NCBI RefSeq assembly: GCF_900115365.1 | Contig: NZ_FOWD01000034.1 | Location: 1-42,437 of the forward strand | Direction: 5' to 3' | Length of the DNA: 42,437 bases | Source: Anaerocolumna aminovalerica | Lineage (GTDB): Bacteria > Bacillota > Clostridia > Lachnospirales > Lachnospiraceae | The notes under the pieces: generated by a model | Seen by the model: the letters and a program-made list of their open reading frames with translations, nothing else | Databases searched by the model: none | What the model was told of the DNA's origin: nothing | Program-made: the position numbers and the translations under genes | Shown: positions 14,936 through 22,970 of the stretch, piece after piece | Layout of the letters: every line of letters begins with the position of its first letter | Numbering within the stretch: the stretch's first letter is position 1

Positions 14936-15826
14936 TTACAGGTTGCTTGTTGAAAAATCTATATTTCCCTGAAGCCATATATTTCCTTTAAATCGCCTTC
15001 CAATTGCAGGTTCCCCATATAAATCCTTTTGATTAATTATAACCTGTAAAATCGCATCATTACAATTAACAACTAAACCTACGATTTCTTCACCTGTTAT
15101 TTCATTTATACTTTTATCCATATCCATTATAGTACCTATTACAGTATAATTATCAGATTCTGAGCCAAATGGAGTAAAAGAGGTTTCCACTATAGAATAA
15201 ATATCTTCATACTTTGCCCTTCTAGAAATCATGGCATACATATCAATGTCATCAATTGTCAGACTATCAATAGCCTCTTGATTGCCTTTTTTTGCTTCAG
15301 CTATCAGTTGTCTTCTATATTGAATATCTGCTGTATTACTTTTTGTAAGCTTTTCATTATGCTCTAAAGGAAGCAGTATCTTTCCGGATATTGATAATGC
15401 AGATAAATTAATAGGCCATGTCATACCTTTCTTTTCTTTACCTTTGCCTTCATTTAAATAATCCACCACATTCTGAAGATAAAAGATTAAAGAAACCCCT
15501 AACCTAACATCATCACACATACCCGTATATGCTTCTGTATCGACTCTTTTAATAATGGATGTTTCTTCTTTGGTACTTATATAATGACTTTTTGAGTATG
15601 GATAGTAATGTTCCATATAAAACTTACCATCCAGGTCAACCTCTCCTCTTAAAGTAATACCTATATCTTTAGAAAAGTCTTTCGATATTTCAGTAAAATA
15701 CTTGCCATTTTGTAGATGAAAAGATTTTTTTTCCGTCGGCTGATCTATGATCATGCTAAATAATCGTTCCAACTCACTTCTATCTGTATATTCACTAAAT
15801 CCTACTGCTCTTAAATAACTATGCAT
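14936..15826 (-). CDS. DUF3881-like protein, function unknown
   Basis: A 296-residue soluble protein with no signal peptide or membrane segment. I recognise the layout of the uncharacterised DUF3881 family, which I associate with Lachnospiraceae: an N-terminal MHSYLRAVGFSEY, a central MTWPINLSALSISGKILLPLEHNE, then a stretch like AKKGNQEAIDSLTIDDIDMYAMISRR, and a C-terminal half with EDIYSIVETSFTPFGSESDNYTVIGTIMDM and GRRFKGNIWLQG. The first ATG is at 15832, but AGGTGG fits the second at 15826 better, and that start matches the family as I remember it. No catalytic motif is visible. The family name is from memory and should be confirmed by profile search. Confidence 0.75.
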   Translation of the reverse strand: MHSYLRAVGFSEYTDRSELERLFSMIIDQPTEKKSFHLQNGKYFTEISKDFSKDIGITLRGEVDLDGKFYMEHYYPYSKSHYISTKEETSIIKRVDTEAYTGMCDDVRLGVSLIFYLQNVVDYLNEGKGKEKKGMTWPINLSALSISGKILLPLEHNEKLTKSNTADIQYRRQLIAEAKKGNQEAIDSLTIDDIDMYAMISRRAKYEDIYSIVETSFTPFGSESDNYTVIGTIMDMDKSINEITGEEIVGLVVNCNDAILQVIINQKDLYGEPAIGRRFKGNIWLQGNIDFSTSNL

Positions 15827-16162
15827 AATCATTCACCACCTAACTTAATTGTATCATTTAAAAAATACAAAGTATTATTTCTATTTAAATTATTTAATTA
15901 ATATTTCCCTGTCACTTTATAATATACCTAATACTTATAACACATTTTACTATCATTAGCAATATATAAAAAATTGAATTTTTTATACTTGGATCACTAT
16001 TTATACCATTCTATTTATAACACTTATTATTACCATTTATTTTTGCTATTTTCTTATTAGTATTTAACTTAATATATAATGAACTAAAACATTAACAAAT
16101 ATAAGAGTTTAATTAAATAGAAATCTAGCTGAATATTTTAATAGAAATTGTATAAATTTGGT
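15827..16162. other. AT-rich intergenic region
   Basis: No gene is seen. A TATAAAAAA / TTTTTTATA stem-loop at 15965-15987 could be a weak terminator for the HD-GYP gene, although it lies about 180 bases past its stop. TACAAT just upstream of the DUF3881 gene could be a -10 element, but no convincing -35 is found. Confidence 0.4.
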
Positions 16163-17227
16163 TTATAACTCAATTGTATCCCATATGGCTATTTTAGTGT
16201 ACTTTGTCAAATCTTTTTCCAACCAATAATTATACTTATTACCCTGTATGTCCGTAATCATACGAATTACAGGTCGAGCTGGATTTCTAGGATTTTGTCT
16301 TAAAACAATACCGGTTTCACCTTCATTTGTTACAATCCCTATGCCATTTGGGTAATAAGCTATGGAATCTTTAAACGCATTTACCACATCAGGATCGAAT
16401 TTTATTCCACTCTGATTTATGATATAACGAATTGTGTCATGAACTTTCATTTTAGGCTCCAGATGACCATATACCTTGGAATCAAATTCATCACATACTC
16501 CTACAATTTTACTTCCTATCTTAATTTTATCTGCTTTTTTATGAAAAGGATAGCCGGAACCATCTAATCTTTCATGATGACATAATATAATGTCTTTAGA
16601 GGATACGGATATCCAACTCTCTCTTATTAGTAGAGAATAACCGTCAATTACATGGCTCATAAGCTCTTTCTGCTGTTCTTTCGTACAATTATTAAAAATA
16701 CTATCCATGTAATCAAAACTAACTAAATTATAACCAATATCATGTAGTAAACTACCAACGGCTATATCTCGTATTTTTGTTCTGGGGAGTTTCATTTTAA
16801 TAGCTATTAAAACAGAAAGGGAACACACATTGATACAATGAGAATAAATACTTTCACTTTTCTTCCTGATACCGTATATACTGAACATAACCTCGGGCTC
16901 TTTTAATATATCCCGTATAATTTCTTCTGCTATTTTTTTAATTTCTATTAACTCATCGACTGCTTGATATGAATATTTATCAATTATTTCTTTTACATTG
17001 GTAAGGCATTGATCTTGAATGAGTAATTCTTGAATTTGTTCATCGTCTACTCCTTCTGATAACTCGTCCTCCACGTATATATAATTTATACCTAATTCTT
17101 TTAATCTGTCTATGTATTGTTTTTTTAATACATTTCCATTTGCAATAATTATAGTTCCATTATCGTTTACTATATCTCTTGCCAGTTTTTCAGAACCTTT
17201 AATAGAATCAACTAAAATTCTTCTCAT
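16163..17227 (-). CDS. HD-GYP domain protein, probable cyclic-di-GMP phosphodiesterase
   Basis: A soluble 354-residue protein. The N-terminal 110 residues form an uncharacterised region (RRILVDSIKGSEKLARDIVNDNG..., helical). The HD-GYP domain follows: SHCINVCSLSVLIAIKM, the metal-binding HD in GSLLHDIGYN near residue 165, the HH pair and GYP signature in CHHERLDGSGYPFHKKADKI near residue 220, and GVCDEFDSKVYGH. An intact HD and GYP suggest active hydrolysis of cyclic-di-GMP, but activity is inferred. A C-terminal extension of about 70 residues resembles the region often found after HD-GYP domains in clostridia. AAGGAG abuts the ATG at 17233, so the ATG at 17227, six bases further, is the start. 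Confidence 0.9.
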   Translation of the reverse strand: MRRILVDSIKGSEKLARDIVNDNGTIIIANGNVLKKQYIDRLKELGINYIYVEDELSEGVDDEQIQELLIQDQCLTNVKEIIDKYSYQAVDELIEIKKIAEEIIRDILKEPEVMFSIYGIRKKSESIYSHCINVCSLSVLIAIKMKLPRTKIRDIAVGSLLHDIGYNLVSFDYMDSIFNNCTKEQQKELMSHVIDGYSLLIRESWISVSSKDIILCHHERLDGSGYPFHKKADKIKIGSKIVGVCDEFDSKVYGHLEPKMKVHDTIRYIINQSGIKFDPDVVNAFKDSIAYYPNGIGIVTNEGETGIVLRQNPRNPARPVIRMITDIQGNKYNYWLEKDLTKYTKIAIWDTIEL

Positions 17228-17410
17228 TGGCATCTCCTTACTAAAGTAATATTAGCCCATATCTCATCTTTCTTTCCTATCTATTATCTATTAAATACCG
17301 CAAAAATACAATAATCCAACTGACCTAATTATTTCAATATTTTCTTACATTTTAGAAATCTTATGTTATATAATTATTGTAGCACCACTGAATTTGGAAG
17401 AATAACACAT

Positions 17411-17455
17411 AAAATTATCCTCATCTTACTTTGATAAAGTAAAAAGAGGAATTTT
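17411..17455 (-). terminator. Probable terminator of the parA-parB-DUF4446 operon
   Basis: An imperfect stem pairs AAAATT, CCTC and TTACTTT with AAAGTAA, GAGG and AATTTT across a three-base loop. It lies 28 bases past the DUF4446 stop. The T-run is part of the stem, so strength is uncertain. Confidence 0.55.
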
Positions 17456-17482
17456 ATTAACTCTTTGTTTTACTTCTTACTC

Positions 17483-17995
17483 TTACTCCATATAATTATT
17501 TGAATTAATTGCCTGTTCCAAGGCAAGTTTTTCTTCTTCTGCTAGTACCACATAAGATTCTCCCTTTAATATTTCTTTTATGTATGTATAGCATCCTTCC
17601 CTACTGGAATGCATAGAGTTTATAATAAATCCATCATTATTATCATTCAGCAAAGCAAGAGAAAAACTTAATTTTCCCCCCATCTCTTTAAAAGCATCGT
17701 ATTTTACTATCCCAATTTTTTGATAAGTAGAAAGTAAGGTTTCGCTGATACCTTCTAGCTTTGTTTTAATCTTCTTGTTTTCTAATTTCAGGAAATCTAT
17801 TTCCGAAAATCTTGAAAGAATGATTTCTTCAAGATCTTTACCATTGGAACCAGACATAAAGCTTTTATAATTCTTTTTTAAGTTTTTATTTTTTACAAAT
17901 AAAATGATGACTAGTAAAAATAGAATAACTGAAAAACCCACTACCCCTAATAAGACATATCCAATATCAATACCCAATTCTTCAAAAACACTCAT
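17483..17995 (-). CDS. DUF4446 family membrane-anchored protein
   Basis: 170 residues with one N-terminal membrane helix (YVLLGVVGFSVILFLLVIILFV) and a cytoplasmic remainder. A coiled-coil-prone stretch (FLKLENKKIKTKLEGISETLLSTYQ) precedes the conserved core KIGIVKYDAFKEMGGKLSFSLALLNDNNDGFIINSMHSSREGCYTYIKEI, which I recognise as DUF4446. The family commonly follows parAB in Firmicutes, as it does here, 26 bases after parB. Its role is unknown; a membrane link to chromosome segregation is only suggested by context. GAGGAG precedes the ATG. Confidence 0.85.
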   Translation of the reverse strand: MSVFEELGIDIGYVLLGVVGFSVILFLLVIILFVKNKNLKKNYKSFMSGSNGKDLEEIILSRFSEIDFLKLENKKIKTKLEGISETLLSTYQKIGIVKYDAFKEMGGKLSFSLALLNDNNDGFIINSMHSSREGCYTYIKEILKGESYVVLAEEEKLALEQAINSNNYME

Positions 17996-18021
17996 TTTTT
18001 ATCTCCTCGTTTACTGTACTT

Positions 18022-18924
18022 TTATTCATGCAATGCTTCAAACATTTCAATAATTCGTTCTAACTCATCCGTAGAATAGTATTCTATTTCAATTCTTCCT
18101 TTATCCTTTGCTTTCCTTTTTATACTTACTTTAGTTCCGATAATTTTTTTCATTTTTTCCTCTATATTGTGATAAATAAAACTATCTTCTTTAGTAACTG
18201 CAATTTCTTCTTTTACTGGCTTGTCCTCTAATATTTTTTTAACTAACTTTTCGATTTCTCTAACACTTAACTTCTCATCAAATACTTTCATTGCAATCTG
18301 ATACTGTATATCTTTATCTTCAATAGAAAGAAGTGCCCGACCATGACCAGTAGATATCATACCATCTGTAATCATTTGCTGCACTCTTTCATCCAATTTC
18401 AGCAATCTCATTGAATTGGTTATAGCTACTCTGCTTTTTGACACTCGTTCAGCAACTTCATCTTGTTTTAAATTAAATTCCTTAATTAAATTTTGATAGG
18501 CCATAGCTTCTTCTATGGGATTTAAATCCTGTCTTTGTATATTCTCAATTAAAGCTATTTCCATACTTTCTTGAGGTGTATATTCTTTTATGATTGCCGG
18601 TACTTTCTTTAATCCGGCAATTCTTGCGGCTCTCCATCTTCTTTCACCTGCTATGATGGAATAATATTTACCTTTCTTCTGTAAAATTAAAGGTTGAATA
18701 ATACCATATTGTTTAATAGAATCTGCCAACTCCTGTAAGGTATCCTCTTCAAAACTTTTTCTGGGCTGCCCTCTATTTGGCTCAATTTCATTAATATTAA
18801 TTAATGTTTCACGTGAAACATTTTCATCTATCTCTTTTTTCCTATCCTTATTTGTATCATTATCAATTTTTTCGGGTATCATAGAATCTAGGCCTTTACC
18901 TAAACCTTTTTTTAAAGCTGCCAT
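18022..18924 (-). CDS. parB: Chromosome-partitioning protein ParB (Spo0J)
   Basis: CTP-dependent DNA clamp that loads at parS sites near oriC, spreads along DNA and recruits SMC; it also stimulates ParA. The 300 residues include a basic N-terminus (KKGLGKGLDSMIPE), the CTPase/ParB box with IEPNRGQPRKSF and IAGERRWRAARIAGL near residue 95, the helix-turn-helix NLKQDEVAERVSKSRVAITNSMRLLKL near residue 155, and a C-terminal dimerisation domain. AGGAGG precedes the ATG, and the gene lies 32 bases after parA. A parS site is embedded in its own 5' coding region, where it encodes NVSRET. Confidence 0.97.
   Translation of the reverse strand: MAALKKGLGKGLDSMIPEKIDNDTNKDRKKEIDENVSRETLININEIEPNRGQPRKSFEEDTLQELADSIKQYGIIQPLILQKKGKYYSIIAGERRWRAARIAGLKKVPAIIKEYTPQESMEIALIENIQRQDLNPIEEAMAYQNLIKEFNLKQDEVAERVSKSRVAITNSMRLLKLDERVQQMITDGMISTGHGRALLSIEDKDIQYQIAMKVFDEKLSVREIEKLVKKILEDKPVKEEIAVTKEDSFIYHNIEEKMKKIIGTKVSIKRKAKDKGRIEIEYYSTDELERIIEMFEALHE
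18805..18820. promoter_or_regulatory. parS site inside parB
   Basis: TGTTTCACGTGAAACA is an exact 16-base consensus parS; the palindrome extends to 20 bases (AATGTTTCACGTGAAACATT, 18803-18822). It lies in the coding sequence of parB about 11.5 kb from oriC. Confidence 0.97.
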
Positions 18925-18956
18925 CTTTCCTCCTACCTTTTCTTATAAATCAAAGT

Positions 18957-19715
18957 TTATCTATCAATTACCTCATCTGCCAAATCTCTATAACCTTCTG
19001 CACCTGCTGATCTTGGATCATATATGTTAATAGGCAGACCATGACTGGGTGCTTCTGCCAAACGTACATTTCTAGGAATAATTGATTTGTATATGTTTTG
19101 TTTTAAATTTTCTTTAACGTTCTCTACCACTTGTAAGGACAAATTAGTTCTTGCATCAAACATGGTAAATACTACACCTTCAATTTCTAAGTTCGGATTT
19201 AAACGTTTTTTCACTAAATTAATTGTATGTATCAATTGTGTTAACCCTTCTAATGCATAATATTCACATTGAATTGGCACTAAAACAGTATCAGCTGTTG
19301 TCATTGCATTTACTGTTAGTGTATTCAGGGATGGCGGACAATCAATTATTATGTAATCATAATTATTTCTTATCTTTTCGATATGTTTTTTTAAAATAAA
19401 CTCTCTTTCGTCAATTCCTATAAGTTCAATTTCCGCACCGGCCAAGTTTACATTGGACGGCAATATTGATAGATTTTCAAAGAGATTGTCTATAATACAA
19501 TCCTCAATAGGAGATGCTCCAATCACCAGTTGATAAACAGTATTTTCTAAACTGTTTTTATCCACGCCTAAGCCACTGGAAGTATTACCTTGTGGATCTA
19601 TATCAATCGTTAATACTTTCTTACCTTTTTCCGCTAAACAGGCCGATAAATTAATTGTGGTTGTTGTTTTACCAACTCCGCCTTTTTGATTAGCAACAGC
19701 TATGATACGTCCCAT
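18957..19715 (-). CDS. parA: Chromosome-partitioning ATPase ParA (Soj)
   Basis: Deviant Walker-type ATPase that dimerises with ATP on DNA, acts with ParB in origin segregation, and in Bacillus modulates DnaA. The 252 residues begin MGRIIAVANQKGGVGKTTTTINLS with the deviant Walker A, then DIDPQGNTSSGLGV, and IIIDCPPSLNTLTVNAM with Walker B. The chromosomal, short form without an N-terminal DNA-binding domain fits its position near oriC. GGGAG precedes the ATG. An extended -10 promoter and a parS site lie upstream. Confidence 0.97.
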   Translation of the reverse strand: MGRIIAVANQKGGVGKTTTTINLSACLAEKGKKVLTIDIDPQGNTSSGLGVDKNSLENTVYQLVIGASPIEDCIIDNLFENLSILPSNVNLAGAEIELIGIDEREFILKKHIEKIRNNYDYIIIDCPPSLNTLTVNAMTTADTVLVPIQCEYYALEGLTQLIHTINLVKKRLNPNLEIEGVVFTMFDARTNLSLQVVENVKENLKQNIYKSIIPRNVRLAEAPSHGLPINIYDPRSAGAEGYRDLADEVIDR

Positions 19716-19753
19716 GATATCTCCCCTTTTCTATAAACTATTACAATAATTGT

Positions 19754-19762
19754 ATTATATCA
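19754..19762 (-). promoter_or_regulatory. Extended -10 promoter of parA
   Basis: The minus strand reads TGATATAAT, an extended -10 (TGnTATAAT), about 40 bases before the ParA start codon. The -35 region is weak (TAGATT at 17-base spacing). Confidence 0.6.
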
Positions 19763-19823
19763 TCATTTGTACTATTAATCTATACTTTACGACATTCTTT
19801 TATATTTTTTTTGATTCATTTAA

Positions 19824-19839
19824 TGTTTCACGTGAAACA
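19824..19839. promoter_or_regulatory. parS site upstream of parA
   Basis: A second exact TGTTTCACGTGAAACA in the intergenic region 109 bases upstream of parA, also within a 20-base palindrome. The flanking TTTAATG matches the first site, so about 23 bases are identical. Confidence 0.97.
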
Positions 19840-19940
19840 TTAGAAATTACTAGAAATTTAGTTCTCCTTAATCTACCTAAGTAAATAGTTATCTTTCCAA
19901 ATGCATCACCGGTAGACATATTAAAAATTAAATTTAGAAT

Positions 19941-19976
19941 CAAAAAACGTACAAATTATTTCTAACTTGTACGTTC
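19941..19976 (-). terminator. Intrinsic terminator of the two-component operon
   Basis: AACGTACAA and TTGTACGTT form a 9-bp stem; in the minus direction it is followed by a run of T residues (TTTTTTG). It begins about 25 bases past the response regulator stop. Confidence 0.88.
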
Positions 19977-20000
19977 TACCTTCTAATAAGTTTCCATCAT

Positions 20001-20657
20001 TTAAAATAAAGTTACCAGATTGTTTTTAATTGCATATACTGCGGCTTGTGTACGATCAGAAACACCAATTTTCTTAAAGATATTAGAAACATGATTCTTT
20101 ACTGTCTTTTCACTAATGGATAATTGATATGCAATTTCTTTATTAAATAAACCTTCCGTTAATAATTTGAGAACTTCTATTTCTCTTCTGGTCAATATCT
20201 GATCTTCATCCTCTATATTTATTGTTCTATCCTTATTATCAAGCTTTTCCATTAAGGAAGGTACTAGTTCATTTTGAATAAATCTTTCTCCTCTATAGAC
20301 AGAGGCAATTGCTTTTTTTAGTATAGCTGAATCTGAATCCTTTAAAACATAACCATCTACACCTAACTCAATAGCTTTTTCCAGATATTCAATTTCGTTA
20401 TGGATAGTTAACATTAAAATTTTACTTGGGCATTTATGTTTCTTTAATGTTTTTAAAACATTTAAGCCATTCATTTGGGGCATATTAATATCTAACAATA
20501 AGACTTCCGGTTTATAAGTTTTCATCATATTTAAGCAAGTGACTCCATCTCCGGCTTCCCCTACAACCTCAATATCACCATCTATCTCTAATAATTGCTT
20601 TAAACCTTCTCTTACCATACAATGGTCATCTGATATCATTACTTTAATTGTCTTCAT
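20001..20657 (-). CDS. NarL/DegU-type response regulator
   Basis: Two-component transcription factor paired with the adjacent kinase. The receiver domain shows acidic residues near position 10-11 (ISDDHCMVREGL), the phosphorylation site Asp56 in VLLLDINMPQMNG, the Thr in MLTIHN and the Lys in VLKDSDSA. A LuxR-type helix-turn-helix fills the C-terminus: LTRREIEVLKLLTEGLFNKEIAYQLSISEKTVKNHVSNIFKKIGV. Length is 218 residues. Its ATG overlaps the kinase stop by one base (TAATG), indicating translational coupling. Target genes cannot be read from this window. The DegU likeness is by architecture only. Confidence 0.93.
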   Translation of the reverse strand: MKTIKVMISDDHCMVREGLKQLLEIDGDIEVVGEAGDGVTCLNMMKTYKPEVLLLDINMPQMNGLNVLKTLKKHKCPSKILMLTIHNEIEYLEKAIELGVDGYVLKDSDSAILKKAIASVYRGERFIQNELVPSLMEKLDNKDRTINIEDEDQILTRREIEVLKLLTEGLFNKEIAYQLSISEKTVKNHVSNIFKKIGVSDRTQAAVYAIKNNLVTLF

Positions 20658-21832
20658 TATTTATCCCCCACGTAATTTCTTATTGGTACTACAACCTTTA
20701 TTTTAGTTCCCTTATTGTAACCGGATTCAATATTTAATTGACCTGATAAAAGAAGAACTCTTTCCTTCATAATCGATAAACCAAATCCAGAGTTAATTTT
20801 ACCATCTGATACTTTAGGCGAACTTTCATTAAAACCAATTCCATTATCATTAATAGTCAGTACAATGGAATCATCATCATAAAAAAGATCAATTAATATC
20901 TTTTTTGCCTTACCATGCTTAATTGCATTATTAGTAGCTTCTTGAACAATTCTAAAAATCGTTAGATTAATAATCGGTAACACATCGTATTTTTCTTCAT
21001 TTACTTTAAATTCAATATTTACATTATGGCTTGACTTTTTTTCATTGATATATTTTTCAATAGTTGATACCAAACCCAAATCATCTAAGGACATTGGCCT
21101 TAAATCATAAATAATATTTCTCATATCAGCAATGGTACCTTTAATAGTTCGAATCATCGTTTGTAATTCAAGCTTGGCCCTTACTGAGTCAATATCTATT
21201 AATTTAGTACATAATTCCGTCTTATACATTAAATTTGTTAAATTCTGTACCGTTGAGTCATGTAAATCTCTTGCGATCCGCTTTCTTTCATTTTCATAAG
21301 ATTCCAGGGCACTAATACCAAAAGAAGAATCTATTTGATTTAGATTAATACTATTTAAATCATAAATATCTTCCTGTAATAAACTATTTTCTGATGTATT
21401 TTGATACTGATTATCAATATCATATGTATTCCATTCATTTATACTACAGAAGCAATCTCTTAAATTTTCTAACTCTCTCTTTTTAATTAGATGAAATTCC
21501 AAATCCGCTTGTAAATGAACTAATTTAAGATTACATTGTTCAATATCATCATTAATCTTTTTAAATCTACTTTTTTTATCTCTTACTAAAGTAGGAGTAA
21601 ATAATTCAGCATTTAAATTATTAGAATCTTTATCATCTATAATGCTTATATTTAATTCCTTTAAATTATCTTTTAAAAGTTCCATAGATGTTTGCAGATG
21701 TTTAATAATTTCATTTTCTTCATCATTTAAACTGTTTACAAAAAAATATGAACGATCCAAGTTGTTTTTTAATTGATCTTTTGCTAAAACATCGGAAGTA
21801 TCAATAAAACTATCTTTTTTTATATCTGCCAA
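20657..21832 (-). CDS. DegS-like cytoplasmic sensor histidine kinase
   Basis: A 391-residue kinase without membrane segments. The first 175 residues are helical and coiled-coil-prone, as in DegS. The HisKA_3 dimerisation domain contains the phospho-acceptor His191 in RKRIARDLHDSTVQNLTNLMY. The HATPase domain has the N box NAIKHGKAKKI, DNGIGFNE and GFGLSIMKERV. The start is unusual. The frame begins at TTG (21832) directly after an in-frame TGA, and GGAG is 11 bases upstream; an ATG five bases before the TTG is in another frame and gives only eight codons. The next in-frame Met is at residue 50. Confidence 0.92.
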   Translation of the reverse strand: MADIKKDSFIDTSDVLAKDQLKNNLDRSYFFVNSLNDEENEIIKHLQTSMELLKDNLKELNISIIDDKDSNNLNAELFTPTLVRDKKSRFKKINDDIEQCNLKLVHLQADLEFHLIKKRELENLRDCFCSINEWNTYDIDNQYQNTSENSLLQEDIYDLNSINLNQIDSSFGISALESYENERKRIARDLHDSTVQNLTNLMYKTELCTKLIDIDSVRAKLELQTMIRTIKGTIADMRNIIYDLRPMSLDDLGLVSTIEKYINEKKSSHNVNIEFKVNEEKYDVLPIINLTIFRIVQEATNNAIKHGKAKKILIDLFYDDDSIVLTINDNGIGFNESSPKVSDGKINSGFGLSIMKERVLLLSGQLNIESGYNKGTKIKVVVPIRNYVGDK

Positions 21833-21928
21833 TCATTGTCACTCTCCTCTCGTTACTATAATACAACAAAATTAGTAAAATTTAAAGAGTTATTTTACAA
21901 TAAGTTGTCAATATATAAAAGAAAAAGT

Positions 21929-22384
21929 CTATTTACCGCATTTTTTGAACAAATTACACTTATTTAGATTCATTATAACCCATTTATATTCCTTCTCATC
22001 AGGTACATTTTCTATAGCAGTGAATCCTATTTTGGCAAAAAATAGAAATGTGTTTTCATCTGCTTTTACCCAAATTTCCTGCCCATTATTCCTAAATACT
22101 CTATCTACCAACATCCGGACAACAAAATCTCCATAATACTTTCCTCGTTCTTCTTTTAAGACTGCAACCTGGCTAATCCAAAACTGTTTATCCATCAAAG
22201 TCAATCTTCCGGCAGCCACAATTTTATGTTCTTCATTATAAACTATCACATGCTCTGCTATAGAATCCCATTCATCCATTACACTTTCCACTGTAAAACC
22301 CATTTCTTCAACAAATACTTTTTTCCTTATTTTTAAACTATCCGAAAAACCATCCTCAGACCTTAAAAATTTACCTTCTACCAT
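21929..22384 (-). CDS. GNAT-family N-acetyltransferase
   Basis: Probable acetyl-CoA-dependent N-acetyltransferase of 151 residues. The acetyl-CoA binding motif A is ISQVAVLKEERGKYYGDFVVRMLVDRV, and the following WVKADENTFLFFAKIGFTAI is the family's motif B region. The N-terminus (KIRKKVFVEEMGF) matches the ElaA/GNAT entry. AAGGAGG precedes the ATG. The substrate is unknown. The gene stands alone between the two-component operon and a long non-coding palindrome. Confidence 0.85.
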   Translation of the reverse strand: MVEGKFLRSEDGFSDSLKIRKKVFVEEMGFTVESVMDEWDSIAEHVIVYNEEHKIVAAGRLTLMDKQFWISQVAVLKEERGKYYGDFVVRMLVDRVFRNNGQEIWVKADENTFLFFAKIGFTAIENVPDEKEYKWVIMNLNKCNLFKKCGK

Positions 22385-22697
22385 AGGAAACCTCCTTACT
22401 TGTCAATCCCTATTTTACTGCATCTATTGAATATTTCTAAGTATTTCTTTTATCAACAAAACAATTTATAATAAAAACTTCTGGTAATACGATTTACCTT
22501 GAAAGTCATTGGACTTTCAATAACTTCTATATCTATCTGCTTAAGTATAACTATAAACTTCTACAAATTAAAGTAAAGATATATATTGAATTAGATTTTA
22601 ATTTATTTTTCCTAATAAATAATAATAATTCATTAAGTATTACCATTATCTATACAACATAAAAAAAGTGTCTATAAAATAATTTCGGTAATAACAA
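22385..22697. other. AT-rich intergenic region upstream of the GNAT gene
   Basis: No gene is seen. A 9-bp hairpin TTGAAAGTC / GACTTTCAA lies at 22499-22520. A possible promoter for the GNAT gene (TTGATA, 17 bases, TATTCA on the minus strand) is weak. Confidence 0.45.
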
Positions 22698-22951
22698 CTT
22701 TGCTTCACAACACAAATTGAACTCAGAAAATACTTATTTGCCTTTCATAATATTTCCCACAAAACTAAATTAGGATAACAGGGTGTATATGATTAATTTT
22801 GCGTAATCCGGCCAACGAGGGTATCAGATGCTAAGCATCTGGGGTAGCAAAATTAATCATATACACCGAGTTATCCTTGAATATATAAATTGAGTCATTA
22901 TGAAAGCTTTTATAAGCACTTTCTGAGTTCCCAACAAACTACAGAGCAAAG
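22698..22951. repeat. Large nested inverted repeat, MITE-like or long-hairpin RNA element
   Basis: About 254 bases fold as one long interrupted hairpin. From outside in: CTTTGCT (22698-22704) with AGCAAAG (22945-22951); GAACTCAGAAA (22719-22729) with TTTCTGAGTTC (22920-22930); CTTAT (22733-22737) with ATAAG (22912-22916); CTTTCATAAT (22742-22751) with ATTATGAAAG (22897-22906); AGGATAAC (22772-22779) with GTTATCCT (22870-22877); a perfect 21-bp arm starting GGTGTATATG (22782-22802) with its complement (22847-22867); and an apical CAGATGC / GCATCTG. The tip (22803-22846) is much more GC-rich than the flanks. No reading frame or clear target duplication is seen. It ends 20 bases from the rsmG stop codon. 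Confidence 0.75.
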
Positions 22952-22970
22952 CATCCTACTCCGTTAAATG

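Noticed and set aside
22803-22846. Tip of the large palindrome as a known riboswitch, T-box or tRNA-like RNA.
   Set aside because: I could not match it to the conserved core of any such class by eye.
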